Source: Burkholderia glumae LMG 2196 = ATCC 33617 (GTDB taxonomy: Bacteria > Pseudomonadota > Gammaproteobacteria > Burkholderiales > Burkholderiaceae). Taken from it: DNA of 64,000 bases. The DNA lies in NCBI RefSeq assembly GCF_000960995.1, contig NZ_CP009434.1:1674001-1738000 (forward strand). The letters are read 5' to 3'. The translations under genes were made by a program, and so were the position numbers. Every line of letters begins with the position of its first letter. Position 1 is the first letter of the stretch. Positions 9,699 through 19,180 of this stretch are shown piece after piece. Below the pieces are notes generated by a model, which saw only the letters and a list, made by a program, of their open reading frames with translations, searched no databases and was not told the DNA's origin.

Positions 9699-11789
9699 AT
9701 GACGAAACCAGCCCAACTGACCGCCGCCACCAGCGCGGCGCTTGCCCTTTTCCTGTCCGCCTGCGGCGGAAGCAGCCTGCCATCGACGTCAGGCGCGGTA
9801 TACATGGGGCCGGTCGCCGACGCGTCGGTGAGCGCCTACGCAATCGCACCGGACGGCACCGTGGCCGACACGGCGCTCGCAACGGGGAGCACGCGCGCCG
9901 ACGGCACGTTTTCCCTGCCTGGCAGCCTGCGCTACCCCGTGCTGATTCGGGCGACGGGGGGCGTCTATGAAGAGGAAGCGACGGGGCAAAAGGCAGCCAT
10001 GCAGGGCGAGATCGACGCCGTCTATCTTAGCGCGCCGTCGCAGATGGTCGTGTCGGTCTATTCGAATGCGGTGGTCGCGGGCGCGCGAGCCGCGGGCGGC
10101 CTCACTTCCAGCAACGTCGCCGCTGCGATATCGCGCGTGAACGCCTTCGCTGGCGACATCGATGTTCAGCAAACGGCGCCGGCCTTCGTCACGGCGAATA
10201 CCGCCAATGCGGCGAGCGGATCGACTGCCGTGTCGAACGGCGCGAAGATGGCGCTCGCGCTCGGCGCCGAATCGCAGAGCCGGACCTCGATGGGGGGTTC
10301 CATTGCCGACAGCACGCAAGCGATCGTTAGCCAGTCCGCGAACGGCGACACGCTTGCCGAATGCAACACGGGCGCGGGCAATCCGTCGGACGACGGCACG
10401 CTCGCGGCACCGGCCGGCTCCACCTGTGCGATCAGCACCGGCGCGGCGGGATTCGTCGGCAATCCCCGCAATCGCTCGGGCATCACGTCGCTCGCAGCGC
10501 TCGCGCCGATCATTCCGGGCAAGCCGGCCAATATCACGCTCAGCAGCGAGGCGTGCCGCGACCGCATCGCGCTGTACAGAGAGCAATATTCGCTGTTCAC
10601 GAGCCGCCGTGACGATGTCCAGGCACGACTGGGCGGCAAGCTGACGGCCGCCAACTGGGCGAGCTTCCCTGACGCGGGCTCGTGGGGGCCGCGCGCCGCG
10701 CAGTACGGCGCCATCGCCGCCGCTTCATGCGCGGCCGACGGCGCCACCTTCCAGCGTGAGCTGTTGATGGCCGTCGAGAACTACTGGATCGACCAGAACC
10801 TGAACTATTGCCACCATCACATCCCTGCCTGGTTGCCACCCGCCACCCGGCCCTCGTACTTCAACTCGACCCTCGGCTCGTCGAAGCTGACCTGCGCGCC
10901 GAATCGCCAGCGCAACGGTGCCCAGACGTCCACGCCACTCGCCGATGCCGATATCAAATGGCAGGGCGTCGACTGCTCGGACTTCACCTCGTGGGCCTAC
11001 AACTTCGCGGGCGTTACGCACGCGAGCGGCAATCTGCAGACGGGCATCGGCACGCAGGCATGTTCGATCGGCGCCGATCCGCTGGTGTCCGTCACCGATC
11101 AGGCGGGCGTCTTGCTCGACATCAACCAGGACAACATCGCACAACTGGTCGATCGCTTGCGGCCCGGCGACCTGTTGTACATCACGGAATCCGCGCAGCC
11201 GCAATCTTCGCCGGCGAACGTGGCCTCCGGCTTCGTGGTTTCGCACGTGGTGACATGGACGGGGATGCGCTTCAGCGATCTGCGCAACGGGCCGGAAGGC
11301 CAGTACTACGATCCCGCGACGGCCGGCCAGCTGGGCTCGCGGCTCGGCGGCGATTTCGCGAAGTTCTTCACGCGGGCCGACGGTTCGAAGACGAAGGTCG
11401 ATCTATCGCAACTGGGTACCGCGGACATGGATCCCTGGATGATCATCGACAGCCACTTCGCCGGGCCTGCGTATCGCCCGTTTATCCTGAAGACGTCGAA
11501 GCTGGGTGCGGACTGGTATGTAAAGAGCCTGTCGAACGTACGCCGTATCATCGACGCCGACTCGGCCCGCAGCGATCCAGACCTCGCGCCGCTCATCATC
11601 ACGAAAGAAGCAACGTCGCAAGGGCAATTCGGCACCATGGTCACCTTGAGCTCGCAGCAGTCGCGTAACTCGTCAGCGGGCCACAAGCTCGTCTATCAGA
11701 TCTCCGGCGCAAGCGGTACGCCGACATGCTATCGCGTCGCGGCGAAGGCCTTCGACGCCTCGAACGTTTCGACAGGGTTGGCCAAGTAA
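9699..11789 (+). CDS. Putative NlpC/P60-like cell-wall lipoprotein
   Basis: A 696-residue predicted lipoprotein: a short hydrophobic leader ends in the lipobox LSAC (Cys22) followed by GGSS. Residues about 30-100 resemble a small beta-sandwich of the carboxypeptidase-regulatory or transthyretin type (GPVADASVSAYA...TRADGTFSLPG). The centre is Ala/Ser/Thr-rich. From about residue 415 there is WQGVDCSDFTSWAYNF (Cys426), a GDLLYI turn and GFVVSHVVTW (His516), then WMIIDSHF; this Cys-His arrangement is that of NlpC/P60 papain-like peptidases that cut peptidoglycan or related amide bonds. The enzymatic assignment is inference, since overall similarity to the family is low. It would act from the outer or inner membrane on the periplasmic or surface side. 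Confidence 0.6.
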   Translation: MTKPAQLTAATSAALALFLSACGGSSLPSTSGAVYMGPVADASVSAYAIAPDGTVADTALATGSTRADGTFSLPGSLRYPVLIRATGGVYEEEATGQKAAMQGEIDAVYLSAPSQMVVSVYSNAVVAGARAAGGLTSSNVAAAISRVNAFAGDIDVQQTAPAFVTANTANAASGSTAVSNGAKMALALGAESQSRTSMGGSIADSTQAIVSQSANGDTLAECNTGAGNPSDDGTLAAPAGSTCAISTGAAGFVGNPRNRSGITSLAALAPIIPGKPANITLSSEACRDRIALYREQYSLFTSRRDDVQARLGGKLTAANWASFPDAGSWGPRAAQYGAIAAASCAADGATFQRELLMAVENYWIDQNLNYCHHHIPAWLPPATRPSYFNSTLGSSKLTCAPNRQRNGAQTSTPLADADIKWQGVDCSDFTSWAYNFAGVTHASGNLQTGIGTQACSIGADPLVSVTDQAGVLLDINQDNIAQLVDRLRPGDLLYITESAQPQSSPANVASGFVVSHVVTWTGMRFSDLRNGPEGQYYDPATAGQLGSRLGGDFAKFFTRADGSKTKVDLSQLGTADMDPWMIIDSHFAGPAYRPFILKTSKLGADWYVKSLSNVRRIIDADSARSDPDLAPLIITKEATSQGQFGTMVTLSSQQSRNSSAGHKLVYQISGASGTPTCYRVAAKAFDASNVSTGLAK

Positions 11790-11891
11790 GGCGCTGCCGC
11801 CGCGCCCTGCGGTGCCGCCTCGCAGCGGCCCGGCGTGGCGGGCGGCAGAGGGACGGCATCGCTAATTCAACGGCATTTCCATGATTCACCT

Positions 11892-12098
11892 ATGACTTAT
11901 TTCCTTTCGCGCCAAAGCGCGGTCACCAAGATTCTCAATCGCCTGCGCTCGCTTACCCTGGACAGCGAGAACATTCCCTCGGGAACACGCATCCATATTG
12001 CCGAACTGGAGCAGTTGCTGCGCGACGTGCGCCTGGGCCGACAGGAGGATTTCGTCCTGTCGGGTGACCCGCCGATGCGGATCGTCGTCGTCAATTGA
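11892..12098 (+). CDS. Small hypothetical protein (68 aa)
   Basis: A short protein beginning MTYFLSRQSAVTKILNRL and ending in PPMRIVVVN, with basic and acidic residues alternating in a helical pattern and no membrane segment. Codon use is like its neighbours and it follows the lipoprotein by about 100 bp in the same direction. I do not recognise a family. An upstream in-frame extension from 11835 is possible but lacks a ribosome site. Confidence 0.45.
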   Translation: MTYFLSRQSAVTKILNRLRSLTLDSENIPSGTRIHIAELEQLLRDVRLGRQEDFVLSGDPPMRIVVVN

Positions 12099-12260
12099 GG
12101 AACGCGTCACGACAGTTTCTTGCGTCTGCGGCGGGGACGCAATTTCGCCTCGGCGCGGCCGGCGACAGCGACATCCTGCGAAATCGCGTAGCGTGACGCT
12201 CTGTCGGGCGATGAGCGCGATTGCCATAGGCACGGCGGGATATGCCGATCATTGGGCTTA

Positions 12261-12300
12261 TCGCCGCGACCCGCCGCGACCCGCCGCGACTCGCCGCGAC
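12261..12300 (+). repeat. 10-bp tandem repeat, four units
   Basis: Four head-to-tail copies of YCGCCGCGAC (first base T or C; TCGCCGCGAC, CCGCCGCGAC twice, TCGCCGCGAC), followed by a degenerate fifth. The period is close to one helical turn. Confidence 0.85.
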
Positions 12301-12476
12301 TGGCCGAGTCATTCGGCGGCCGGTCGACCGCCGCCAAAACAGCACGCCGGTTTCGCTGCGCCAATTCCCGGCGCTCCGTTCGGCGGTTCCGCTCGTTTCA
12401 CTCCTTGCTCCACCGGCGCGCCGTGTAATTGCGCACGACCCGCTGGGCCGGGATCGGGACAAATACGTAGAAGGCT

Positions 12477-12502
12477 TAAGCGGGCTGCGCCAGCGTCGTA
12501 AT
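12477..12502 (+). promoter_or_regulatory. Weak sigma-28-like site
   Basis: TAAG, 14 bp, then GTCGTAAT, nearly the same as the site before the first receptor (GTCGTAAA) but one base shorter in spacing. It lies about 360 bp before the Aer-like receptor, which would imply a long leader. Confidence 0.3.
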
Positions 12503-12862
12503 CATCCTTACCGAAGTCTCGAGCCTTCATGTGGAGCAGGCGATCTCCGTTCTCGCCGCCTTGCGGACCGGCGGCCGGCTCCCAATCAGGCTGGCCGTTT
12601 CAGTCGGGCTCGTCAGTGACCGGTGCGATGGAGGCAGGGTGGGACGGCAAGCGGTATCAAAAAGCAGATGCAATCACTGGTGCGATTCTGTCAACGATCG
12701 AGGCGCCGTTGGTCCCGATGGCGCTCGAATGGCGGTTTTCTTCCCGGCGGCGAGCGAAACAGTGCGGGAAGACATCGCGACGATTTTGTCGAATCGCGAA
12801 TGCGTGGCAACGAGAGAGCATGGCTGATCTGACCGGCGGCTCGAATAACGAATGAGGACAGG

Positions 12863-14422
12863 ATGCGAAACAATCTCCCGGTGACAGGTGTCGAATTCGA
12901 TTATCCCGAAACCAGCATGCTGGTTTCGGCTACCGATCTCTCCAGTCGAATCGAATACTGCAATCCGGCTTTCGTCGAGGTTTCGGGGTTTTCCCGCGAG
13001 GAACTCATCGGCCAGCCACACAATCTCATCCGCCACCCCAGCATGCCGCCCCAGGCGTTTGAAGACATGTGGGCAACCATCAAGGCCGGGCGCTCATGGA
13101 CGGCGCTGGTGAAGAATCGCCGCAAAAACGGCGACCACTATTGGGTCCGCGCCAATGTCACGCCGATCATGCGGCGCGGAAAGACAGTGGGCTATCTGAG
13201 CGTTCGCACCAAACCGCGCCGCGACGAGATCCGCGAAGCGGAGGCGCTCTACGCTCGGCTGAACAGCGGAGCTCATCACGGCGTGCGCCTGCGCCGCGGG
13301 CAGGTCGTGCGCCCAGGCCTGTTGCATGTGTTCGACCTCTGGCGCGGGGCCGGGCTGCCCGCGCATATCGCGGCAGCCGGTGCGGCCGGTATGGCGGCCA
13401 TTGCGTCGCTTCTCGCGGTCGCGGACCGGCTCTCGGGTTCGGCATTGTTATCGCTGGCGCTCGCGGCGTCCGCCGTCGGCACGGGGCTGCCGGCATTGCT
13501 GGTGGCCAGGCGCGCCCAGCAGCGGATTGCCGAATTGGAGCAGATCGGCGGCCGGATCGCCGCCGGCGATCTGACCGTCGACGTGCCGGTTGCGGCGGGG
13601 GCCTGCACGAGCGGGACCTTGCGGGCCTTGGCGCAGTTGCGCGTGAGCCTCGTCGCGATCGTGTCCGACGTGCGGATGCAGATCGATCAGATGAAGTCGG
13701 TCTCACAGGAAGTGGCCAGAGGCAATATCGACCTGTCACGGCGGACCGAAGTGCAGGCCGCATCGCTGCAGGAAACGGCGGCGTCGCTCGAGCAATTGAC
13801 CGCCACGGTGAAGAGCAACTCGCAGGCGGCCACGCAGGCCAACACCATGGTCGGAGGCGCGCAAGCCGCGACGCGCGGTGGCTGCGAGGCCATCCAACGC
13901 ACCGAGTCGACGATGCGCGGTATTTCCGATTCGTCGGACCAGATTCGGGCCATCGTGACGACCATCGACAGCATCGCGTTCCAGACCAACATACTCGCGC
14001 TGAACGCCGCCGTGGAAGCCGCCCGCGCGGGCGAAGCGGGCAAGGGCTTCGCCGTGGTGGCGAGCGAGGTGCGGAATCTGGCGCAGCGCTGTGCCACGGC
14101 CGCGCGGGAAATCAAGGGAATCGCCGATACCAACGCCACGGCGGCGATTGCCGCGTGCGATAGCGTTTCCGGCACCGCGGGCCGTATGGTGGAAATCGAA
14201 TCGAACATGCAGCAGGTGTTTTCGATCGTGCAATCGATCGTTACCGCCAGCGTCGAGCAGTCTCAAGGCATCGATAGCATCAACAACTCGGTGACGCAGC
14301 TTGATAGCGCGACGCAGCAGAACGCCGCGCTCGTTGAAGAAGGCGCGACGACGGCGGGAAGCCTTGCGAGCCAGGCCAACGTGCTCGATGAAGCGGTGCG
14401 CCTGTTCACGCTACCGGATTGA
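12863..14422 (+). CDS. Aer-like chemoreceptor with N-terminal PAS domain
   Basis: A 519-residue energy/redox-taxis type receptor. Residues about 10-115 form a PAS domain of the Aer class (CNPAFVEVSGFSREELIGQPHN, then HPSMPPQAFEDMW, and NGDHYWVRANVTPI), which in Aer binds FAD and faces the cytoplasm. There is no periplasmic domain; instead a hydrophobic hairpin at about 160-215 anchors the protein, followed by a HAMP-like stretch and the signalling coiled coil with IDSIAFQTNILALNAAVE. AGGACAGG precedes the ATG. It lacks the C-terminal CheR/CheB tether. FAD binding is inferred from the family and not tested. Confidence 0.9.
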   Translation: MRNNLPVTGVEFDYPETSMLVSATDLSSRIEYCNPAFVEVSGFSREELIGQPHNLIRHPSMPPQAFEDMWATIKAGRSWTALVKNRRKNGDHYWVRANVTPIMRRGKTVGYLSVRTKPRRDEIREAEALYARLNSGAHHGVRLRRGQVVRPGLLHVFDLWRGAGLPAHIAAAGAAGMAAIASLLAVADRLSGSALLSLALAASAVGTGLPALLVARRAQQRIAELEQIGGRIAAGDLTVDVPVAAGACTSGTLRALAQLRVSLVAIVSDVRMQIDQMKSVSQEVARGNIDLSRRTEVQAASLQETAASLEQLTATVKSNSQAATQANTMVGGAQAATRGGCEAIQRTESTMRGISDSSDQIRAIVTTIDSIAFQTNILALNAAVEAARAGEAGKGFAVVASEVRNLAQRCATAAREIKGIADTNATAAIAACDSVSGTAGRMVEIESNMQQVFSIVQSIVTASVEQSQGIDSINNSVTQLDSATQQNAALVEEGATTAGSLASQANVLDEAVRLFTLPD

Positions 14423-15008
14423 GCACGCCGGCGCTGTCCATCCGATTGGGGCCTGTCGCGTCGGGCCGCCATATTCAGGTGGCGGCATCAGCGCCGGGCT
14501 TGCGCCACTTCACGACGCCGCGCGCCATCCGGGCTCGATGAAAGAGGACGCGCCGCGCCGGCAATAGGACCTGCATGCGCCGCACAACGCGCCGCGTTGG
14601 CCGGCCCGAGCCGCGCGCCGTGGCGGCGGCCGCCCATCCACGTGCCGCCGTGTAAGACGGTGTATCGGCAAATACCGCGCGGGTTTCGCACCGCCTGCCT
14701 TGGCGCGGTGAACGAGAGCGCCTGGCTTCGATCAGCGCGCGCGCCAGCAGGGTGGGGCCGCCGGCCAAGCTTCGTGCAGCCGATCGCATCGGCCAGTCGC
14801 ACGTGCTCAGCGTTTCTGTTCGCTATCCTGAGTTTCTGATTGCCGGGGAAACCCCAGCCCGACAGAGACCGATCCGGCCGTGATGTCTCTTCAGTTGGCA
14901 CAGCGAGTGACCGTAATACAAAGAAGCGTTTGGCTCGGTCGCTTGCATGCGGCGCAAGCCAGCGCAAGTGGCGGTCCGGCCGTTCATGATGCACACTCTC
15001 GCGAAAAC
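14423..15008. other. Intergenic region before the third receptor
   Basis: 586 bp. No gene recognised. An open + frame begins at 14880 and would extend the receptor N-terminus by 43 residues, but that extension is hydrophilic and unlike the family, so it is probably untranslated. Confidence 0.5.
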
Positions 15009-16577
15009 ATGATGCGCACACTCAGCTTCAAGCAGAAACTCTGGCTGCCCCTCATGGCAAGTCTCGCGGCACTGCTCGTCATTTCCACGTCCGCTGCCTA
15101 CCTGTCGTACGAGACGCGCCTGAAAGAGCGCAAAATCGACCTCGTCAACAGCGCGCAGATCGGCTTGAGCATCGTGAAGGAATATGCTGAGCTCGCACGT
15201 AACGGCAAGCTCAGCGAAGACGACGCTCGCAAACAGGCGCTCGAGCGGCTGCGCGGCGTGCGCTACGGCAGCGACGGCTACTTCCTGGTACTCGACGGGA
15301 ACGCGCGGATGGTCATGCATCCCATGAAGCCGAAAACCGAAGGCACCGATCTGTCCGCCGTGGCGGACGTAGACGGCCGGCACCACTACGCCACGTTCGT
15401 GCAGGTCGCAACGGGGCCGCAGGGCGCAGGCTTCGTCGACTACGTGTTTCCGCGCCCCGGCGTGACGCCTGCCAAGGCCGTGCCGAAGCTCGGGTACGTG
15501 CTGCGCTACGCGCCGTGGAACTGGATTCTTTCCACGGGCGCGTACCTGGACGACATCAAGGACGCCTTCTATCTCTCGCTCTACGTGACGGTCGGGCTGT
15601 TCGTCTCCGTCGCCGCGATGCTCGGACTGCTGGTGGCGCTCATCAATCGCAGCATCGAACGCACCATAGGCGGCGATCCGGTTCATGCCATGCACGTGAC
15701 GCACGAGATCGCCGCCGGCAACCTGGCGGTGACAGTCGTCACGCGTAGCGGCGACAAGGCGAGCCTCATGCAAGGCATTCACGTCATGCGCGAGGCGCTG
15801 GACGGCATGGTGAAGCACATTCGGCGCACAGCGGGCGCGATCACCACGGCTACCAGCGAAATTGCGAGCGGCAACCTGGACCTTTCCGCGCGCACGGAGG
15901 AACAGGCGGCATCGCTCCAGGAGACGGCGGCGAGTCTCACGCAACTGACGCAGACCGTGAAGCAAAACGCCGACAACGCACGCGAGGCGAACCAGCTGGC
16001 GGCGCGCGCCACGCACATCACTGGCGAGGGCAACTCCGCGGTGCACCACATGGTCGACACGATCGAGCGGATCAACAGCAGTTCGGCGAAGATCTCCGAG
16101 ATCACTAACGTGATCGAGGGAATCCCGTTTCAGACCAACATACTGGCGCTCAATGCGGCGGTGGAAGCCGCGCGCGCGGGCGAGGACGGGCGCGGCTTCG
16201 CGGTGGTGGCAGGGGAGGTGCGCAGCCTCGCCCAGCGATCGGCCTCGGCCGCCAAGGAGATCAAGGAACTGATCGGTTCGTCGGTGGCGATGATTCGCGA
16301 CGGCGCGACCCAGGCCACCGAAGTGGGCGCGACCATGGACGAGATCAAGTCTTCCATCAAGCGGGTTTCGGATATCGTCGGAGAAATCGCCGCGGCATCC
16401 GAAGAACAAAGCCGCGGCATCGAGCAGGTGAGTCTTGCCGTTACGCAGATGGACGAGGTCACGCAGCGCAATGCTGCCCTCGTCGAACAGGCCGCGGCCG
16501 CGGCGCAGTCGCTCGAAGAGCAGGCCACGTCGCTGAAGGACGCAGTCGCGGTGTTCCATGTGGAAGACAGGGGCTGA
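15009..16577 (+). CDS. Methyl-accepting chemotaxis protein, single-Cache sensor
   Basis: A 522-residue receptor starting at the double ATG MMRTLSFKQKLWLPL. TM1 is about residues 12-33. The periplasmic single-Cache domain includes RYGSDGYFLVLD, VMHPMKPKTEG and PWNWILSTGAYLDDI, motifs of sCache_2 domains that sense small organic acids or similar ligands. TM2 is about 192-214, followed by HAMP and the signalling domain. The tip reads IEGIPFQTNILALNAAVE, with Pro where the other four receptors have Ala. There is no tether pentapeptide. No strong ribosome site is visible before either ATG. The stop lies directly against a broken fumarylacetoacetate-hydrolase remnant, which suggests a rearrangement at this end. 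Confidence 0.9.
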   Translation: MMRTLSFKQKLWLPLMASLAALLVISTSAAYLSYETRLKERKIDLVNSAQIGLSIVKEYAELARNGKLSEDDARKQALERLRGVRYGSDGYFLVLDGNARMVMHPMKPKTEGTDLSAVADVDGRHHYATFVQVATGPQGAGFVDYVFPRPGVTPAKAVPKLGYVLRYAPWNWILSTGAYLDDIKDAFYLSLYVTVGLFVSVAAMLGLLVALINRSIERTIGGDPVHAMHVTHEIAAGNLAVTVVTRSGDKASLMQGIHVMREALDGMVKHIRRTAGAITTATSEIASGNLDLSARTEEQAASLQETAASLTQLTQTVKQNADNAREANQLAARATHITGEGNSAVHHMVDTIERINSSSAKISEITNVIEGIPFQTNILALNAAVEAARAGEDGRGFAVVAGEVRSLAQRSASAAKEIKELIGSSVAMIRDGATQATEVGATMDEIKSSIKRVSDIVGEIAAASEEQSRGIEQVSLAVTQMDEVTQRNAALVEQAAAAAQSLEEQATSLKDAVAVFHVEDRG

Positions 16578-16580
16578 GGG

Positions 16581-16991
16581 CGTGGCGACGCATGTGGCGG
16601 GCTATTGCCTGGCTAACGACGTGTCGGAGCGCGGCTGGCAGACGAAGCGCAACGGCCAGTGGGGAAGGGGAAGAGCTTCGACGGCTTCGGCCCGCTGGGC
16701 CCCTGGCTCGTCACCGCCGACGAGCTGCCCGACCCGCAGGCGATTCCGCTCGAACTGAGAGTCAACGACGAGTTGCGCCAGGCAAGCAGCACGGCCGACA
16801 TGATTTTCCCGGTGGCGCAAATCGTCTCGTACCTGAGCCAATTCATGACGCTGCTGCCGGGCGATGTGGTGATCACCGGCACGCCGCAGGGGGTGGGCCT
16901 CGGCATGAAGCCGCCCGCCTTTCTCCGGCGCGGCGACGTGATGAGCCTGTCAGCCGGCCCGCTGGGGACGCAGCGGCAACGCGTTCGCTAG
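16581..16991 (+). pseudogene. Fumarylacetoacetate hydrolase family remnant (5' truncated, frameshifted)
   Basis: The C-terminal half of a fumarylacetoacetate-hydrolase-type enzyme (the fold used by meta-pathway hydratases, decarboxylases and isomerases). The first frame reads HVAGYCLANDVSERGWQ up to NGQW near 16660, then the sequence continues one frame over as KSFDGFGPLGPWLV, MIFPVAQIVSYLSQFMTL, PGDVVITGTPQGVG and ends in QRQRVR. A single lost base in the G-rich stretch around 16661-16668 explains the shift. The N-terminal half with the metal-binding glutamates is absent: the preserved part begins four bases after the upstream receptor stop. It is therefore non-functional. In intact meta-cleavage operons such genes sit next to extradiol dioxygenases, as here. 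Confidence 0.8.
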
Positions 16992-17104
16992 GCGCCGCTG
17001 GCCGTGCCACGAAACTGCATAGAGAAGCTGCGCCATGCAGCTTCGGATCGCAAGCATATGTCGAGGTCGTCACGCATTCTGACGAAGCAGTCCCCGCCCG
17101 CTCA

Positions 17105-18025
17105 CTGGCCGTCCATTCGGTCGACGAGTTTGTCTTCAGCGTTCCCGATCTGCGGTCAGCCCGCGGCTTCTACGAGTGCTTCGGCCTCGATGTGATCGAA
17201 GAGGGCGGCGCCTTGGGCCTGTACACCCGAGGCAATCCCCATCGCTGGGGGCGTGTCGTCGAGGGGCCGGTGAAGCGTCTGCTCTGGGTCGTCTACGGCA
17301 TCCACGCCGACGATGCCGCGGCCTTTGAACGGCACCTGCCGGGGCGCGCGGAGCGCATCGCGGCACCGCCGGGCGCGCCGGCCGACGGCTTGTGGTTGCG
17401 CGCGCCGGACGGCTTGCCTATCCAGCTCAAGGTTGCAGGCAAGTCGTCGCCCAACCATCCGGCTCCTCGGCAAGCCCCGCTCGCCTGCACGAATTCGGGA
17501 CGGTCTCCCGCGAGCAGCAAGGTGGGCCAAGTGCGGCCGCTGTATCTGTCTCACATCCTCCTGTTCACGGCGGACGTCTCGCGCAGCCTCCAATTCTACG
17601 AAGACGTGCTGGGACTTCGTTTGTCCGACCGGTCCGGAGAGGTGATCGCTTTCATGCATACGCCGCATGGCAGCGACCATCACCTGATCGCGCTGGCGAA
17701 GTCGGATGGCTGCGGCCTGCACCACAGCAGTTGGTGCGTTGGCAGCCTGGACGAGGTCGGCATGGGCATGAGGCAGATGGAACGTGCCGGCTACCGAGGC
17801 GGGTGGGGCGTCGGGCGCCATGTTCTCGGTTCCAACTATTTTGCGTATATCCGTGACCCGTGGAACAGCTACGCCGAGTATTCCTACGACATCGACTATG
17901 TCGAGCCGGGCGCCAGCTGGCCGGCAGCGGATCATCCGATCGAAGACTCGCTCTATGTTTGGGGGCCCGACGTCCCCGAGGACTTCGTCTTCAATTACGA
18001 GGCCCAGCCCGCCTCGCCTCGATGA
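17105..18025 (+). CDS. Extradiol ring-cleavage dioxygenase, VOC superfamily; start unclear
   Basis: A two-domain VOC (glyoxalase/bleomycin fold) protein of about 306 residues, typical of type I extradiol dioxygenases that open catechol-like rings. The catalytic C-terminal domain shows the iron ligands: His in YLSHILLFT, His in CGLHHSSW and Glu in SYAEYSYD. The first domain begins around VDEFVFSVPDLRSARGFYECFGLD. No ATG, GTG or TTG lies in frame near this point; the only in-frame ATG (16592) runs through the upstream remnant in the wrong frame. The start given is the nearest plausible CTG and is uncertain. The gene may have lost its 5' end and could be a pseudogene. The substrate is not readable. 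It probably once formed one operon with its neighbours. Confidence 0.6.
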   Translation: MAVHSVDEFVFSVPDLRSARGFYECFGLDVIEEGGALGLYTRGNPHRWGRVVEGPVKRLLWVVYGIHADDAAAFERHLPGRAERIAAPPGAPADGLWLRAPDGLPIQLKVAGKSSPNHPAPRQAPLACTNSGRSPASSKVGQVRPLYLSHILLFTADVSRSLQFYEDVLGLRLSDRSGEVIAFMHTPHGSDHHLIALAKSDGCGLHHSSWCVGSLDEVGMGMRQMERAGYRGGWGVGRHVLGSNYFAYIRDPWNSYAEYSYDIDYVEPGASWPAADHPIEDSLYVWGPDVPEDFVFNYEAQPASPR

Positions 18026-18271
18026 TCCGCCCAAGGCGGCGTCAAGCCTTGTCCTGAGGGAAGCGGCAAAACCTCGGCGGCATATCGTGCTAGAGAAACA
18101 GACCGCAGGTGGCGAGCTGTCCCGGCAGGTGACGTGAGTCGGGGCACCAACCGATCGATCCAATCGCTGTCGTGATGGGTCGTTCGGCCAGGTTCCACGA
18201 CGGTAACCGATGCCATGGCCGACCATGCCGGTAGATAACAATGAATGAGTCAGTATTCCTAAGGAGACGAA

Positions 18272-19180
18272 ATGAAAGAAAGAATCAGCCTGGCGGCGGT
18301 CTTGGCGTCGCTCGCGACGGTCGGCATCGGTTCCGCCCAGGCGACGGAGAATGGGCTTGTCAACTATCCGATTGGCGTGAACACCGTCCTCGACGGTGTG
18401 CTTCCCGCGCCGGGCGACACTCGTTTCTACAATTACACGCAGTACTATGTCGCGAACAAGTTCGCCGGCGGGAAGGGCGATAGCGCCGTTCCCGGGTTCC
18501 GCAGCAGCGCCTTTGTCGACGCGCCTCGGGTCGTTCACACCTGGAACACGACGCTAGGTCCGTTCACCCTGTCCAGTGGGCTGATTGCCACCATATTCCA
18601 CCTCAAACTCGATACCCCGGGCGGAAATGGAACGCGTAGCGCATTCGGCGACACGATCGTGCAGCCCCTGATGCTCGGCTACGTGAACCGGTCGCATTCG
18701 TTCTTCGCCTTTCTTACCAACGATGTCGCTCTACCCACCGGCGCGTACCAGGCCGATCGCGTCGCGAACACCGGGCTGAATACCTATGCCTGGATGCCTA
18801 GCCTGAACGTGACATGGTTTCCGGCCCCTGCTTGGGAACTGTCGGGCATGGCCCTGGTAGAACTCAACTCGCCGAACCACGCTACGAACTATCACTCGGG
18901 CGCTGTCGCCGCGTTCGACTGGCTCGTGGGATACGCCGTGACAAAACAGGTGCAACTCGGCGTGCAAGGCTTCTATCTCAAACAATTCACGGACGACACG
19001 GTCAACGGGCAGTCCGTCAACGAGAACGGCTTCAGAGGACAAGCCGTCGGCATCGGGCCGCAGGTTCGCTGGGAGTGGCGCCCCGGCTCGTCTGTCGTGC
19101 TGAAATACCAGCACGAGCTGGCCGTGCGCAATCGCCCGCAGGGCGAGCGAATCTGGCTCGAAGTCAGCGTACCTCTCTAG
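18272..19180 (+). CDS. MetA-type outer-membrane channel protein of aromatic degradation operons
   Basis: A 302-residue exported protein with a clean Sec signal (cleavage after GIGSAQA) and a beta-rich body that fits the 'MetA-pathway of phenol degradation' family of outer-membrane channels, thought to bring hydrophobic aromatic compounds or esters into the cell. Alternating aromatic and hydrophobic strands end in WLEVSVPL, a typical barrel terminus. AAGGAG six bases before ATG marks the start. It follows the extradiol dioxygenase by about 250 bp in the same direction and appears intact, although the upstream genes of the same pathway are damaged. Confidence 0.75.
   Translation: MKERISLAAVLASLATVGIGSAQATENGLVNYPIGVNTVLDGVLPAPGDTRFYNYTQYYVANKFAGGKGDSAVPGFRSSAFVDAPRVVHTWNTTLGPFTLSSGLIATIFHLKLDTPGGNGTRSAFGDTIVQPLMLGYVNRSHSFFAFLTNDVALPTGAYQADRVANTGLNTYAWMPSLNVTWFPAPAWELSGMALVELNSPNHATNYHSGAVAAFDWLVGYAVTKQVQLGVQGFYLKQFTDDTVNGQSVNENGFRGQAVGIGPQVRWEWRPGSSVVLKYQHELAVRNRPQGERIWLEVSVPL

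Larger units (their letters stand above)
12099..12862. other. Long intergenic region upstream of the Aer-like receptor
   Basis: 764 bp without a recognisable gene. It holds a 10-bp tandem repeat at 12261-12300 and a sigma-28-like site at 12477-12502. Two overlapping + strand frames (12529-12855 and 12531-12827) are open but resemble no family and conflict with each other, so I left both uncalled. Confidence 0.5.

Noticed and set aside
12261..12300. Short repeat array as a CRISPR
   Set aside because: Units are 10 bp head to tail without spacers, and no cas gene is present.
12529..12855. Two overlapping open frames (12529 and 12531) upstream of the Aer-like receptor
   Set aside because: They exclude each other, have no family features and no clear ribosome site.
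16592..18025. A continuous 477-codon frame covering the whole stretch from the hydrolase remnant to the dioxygenase end
   Set aside because: Its first 170 codons are the out-of-frame reading of the remnant; only the C-terminal 300 codons resemble a protein family.
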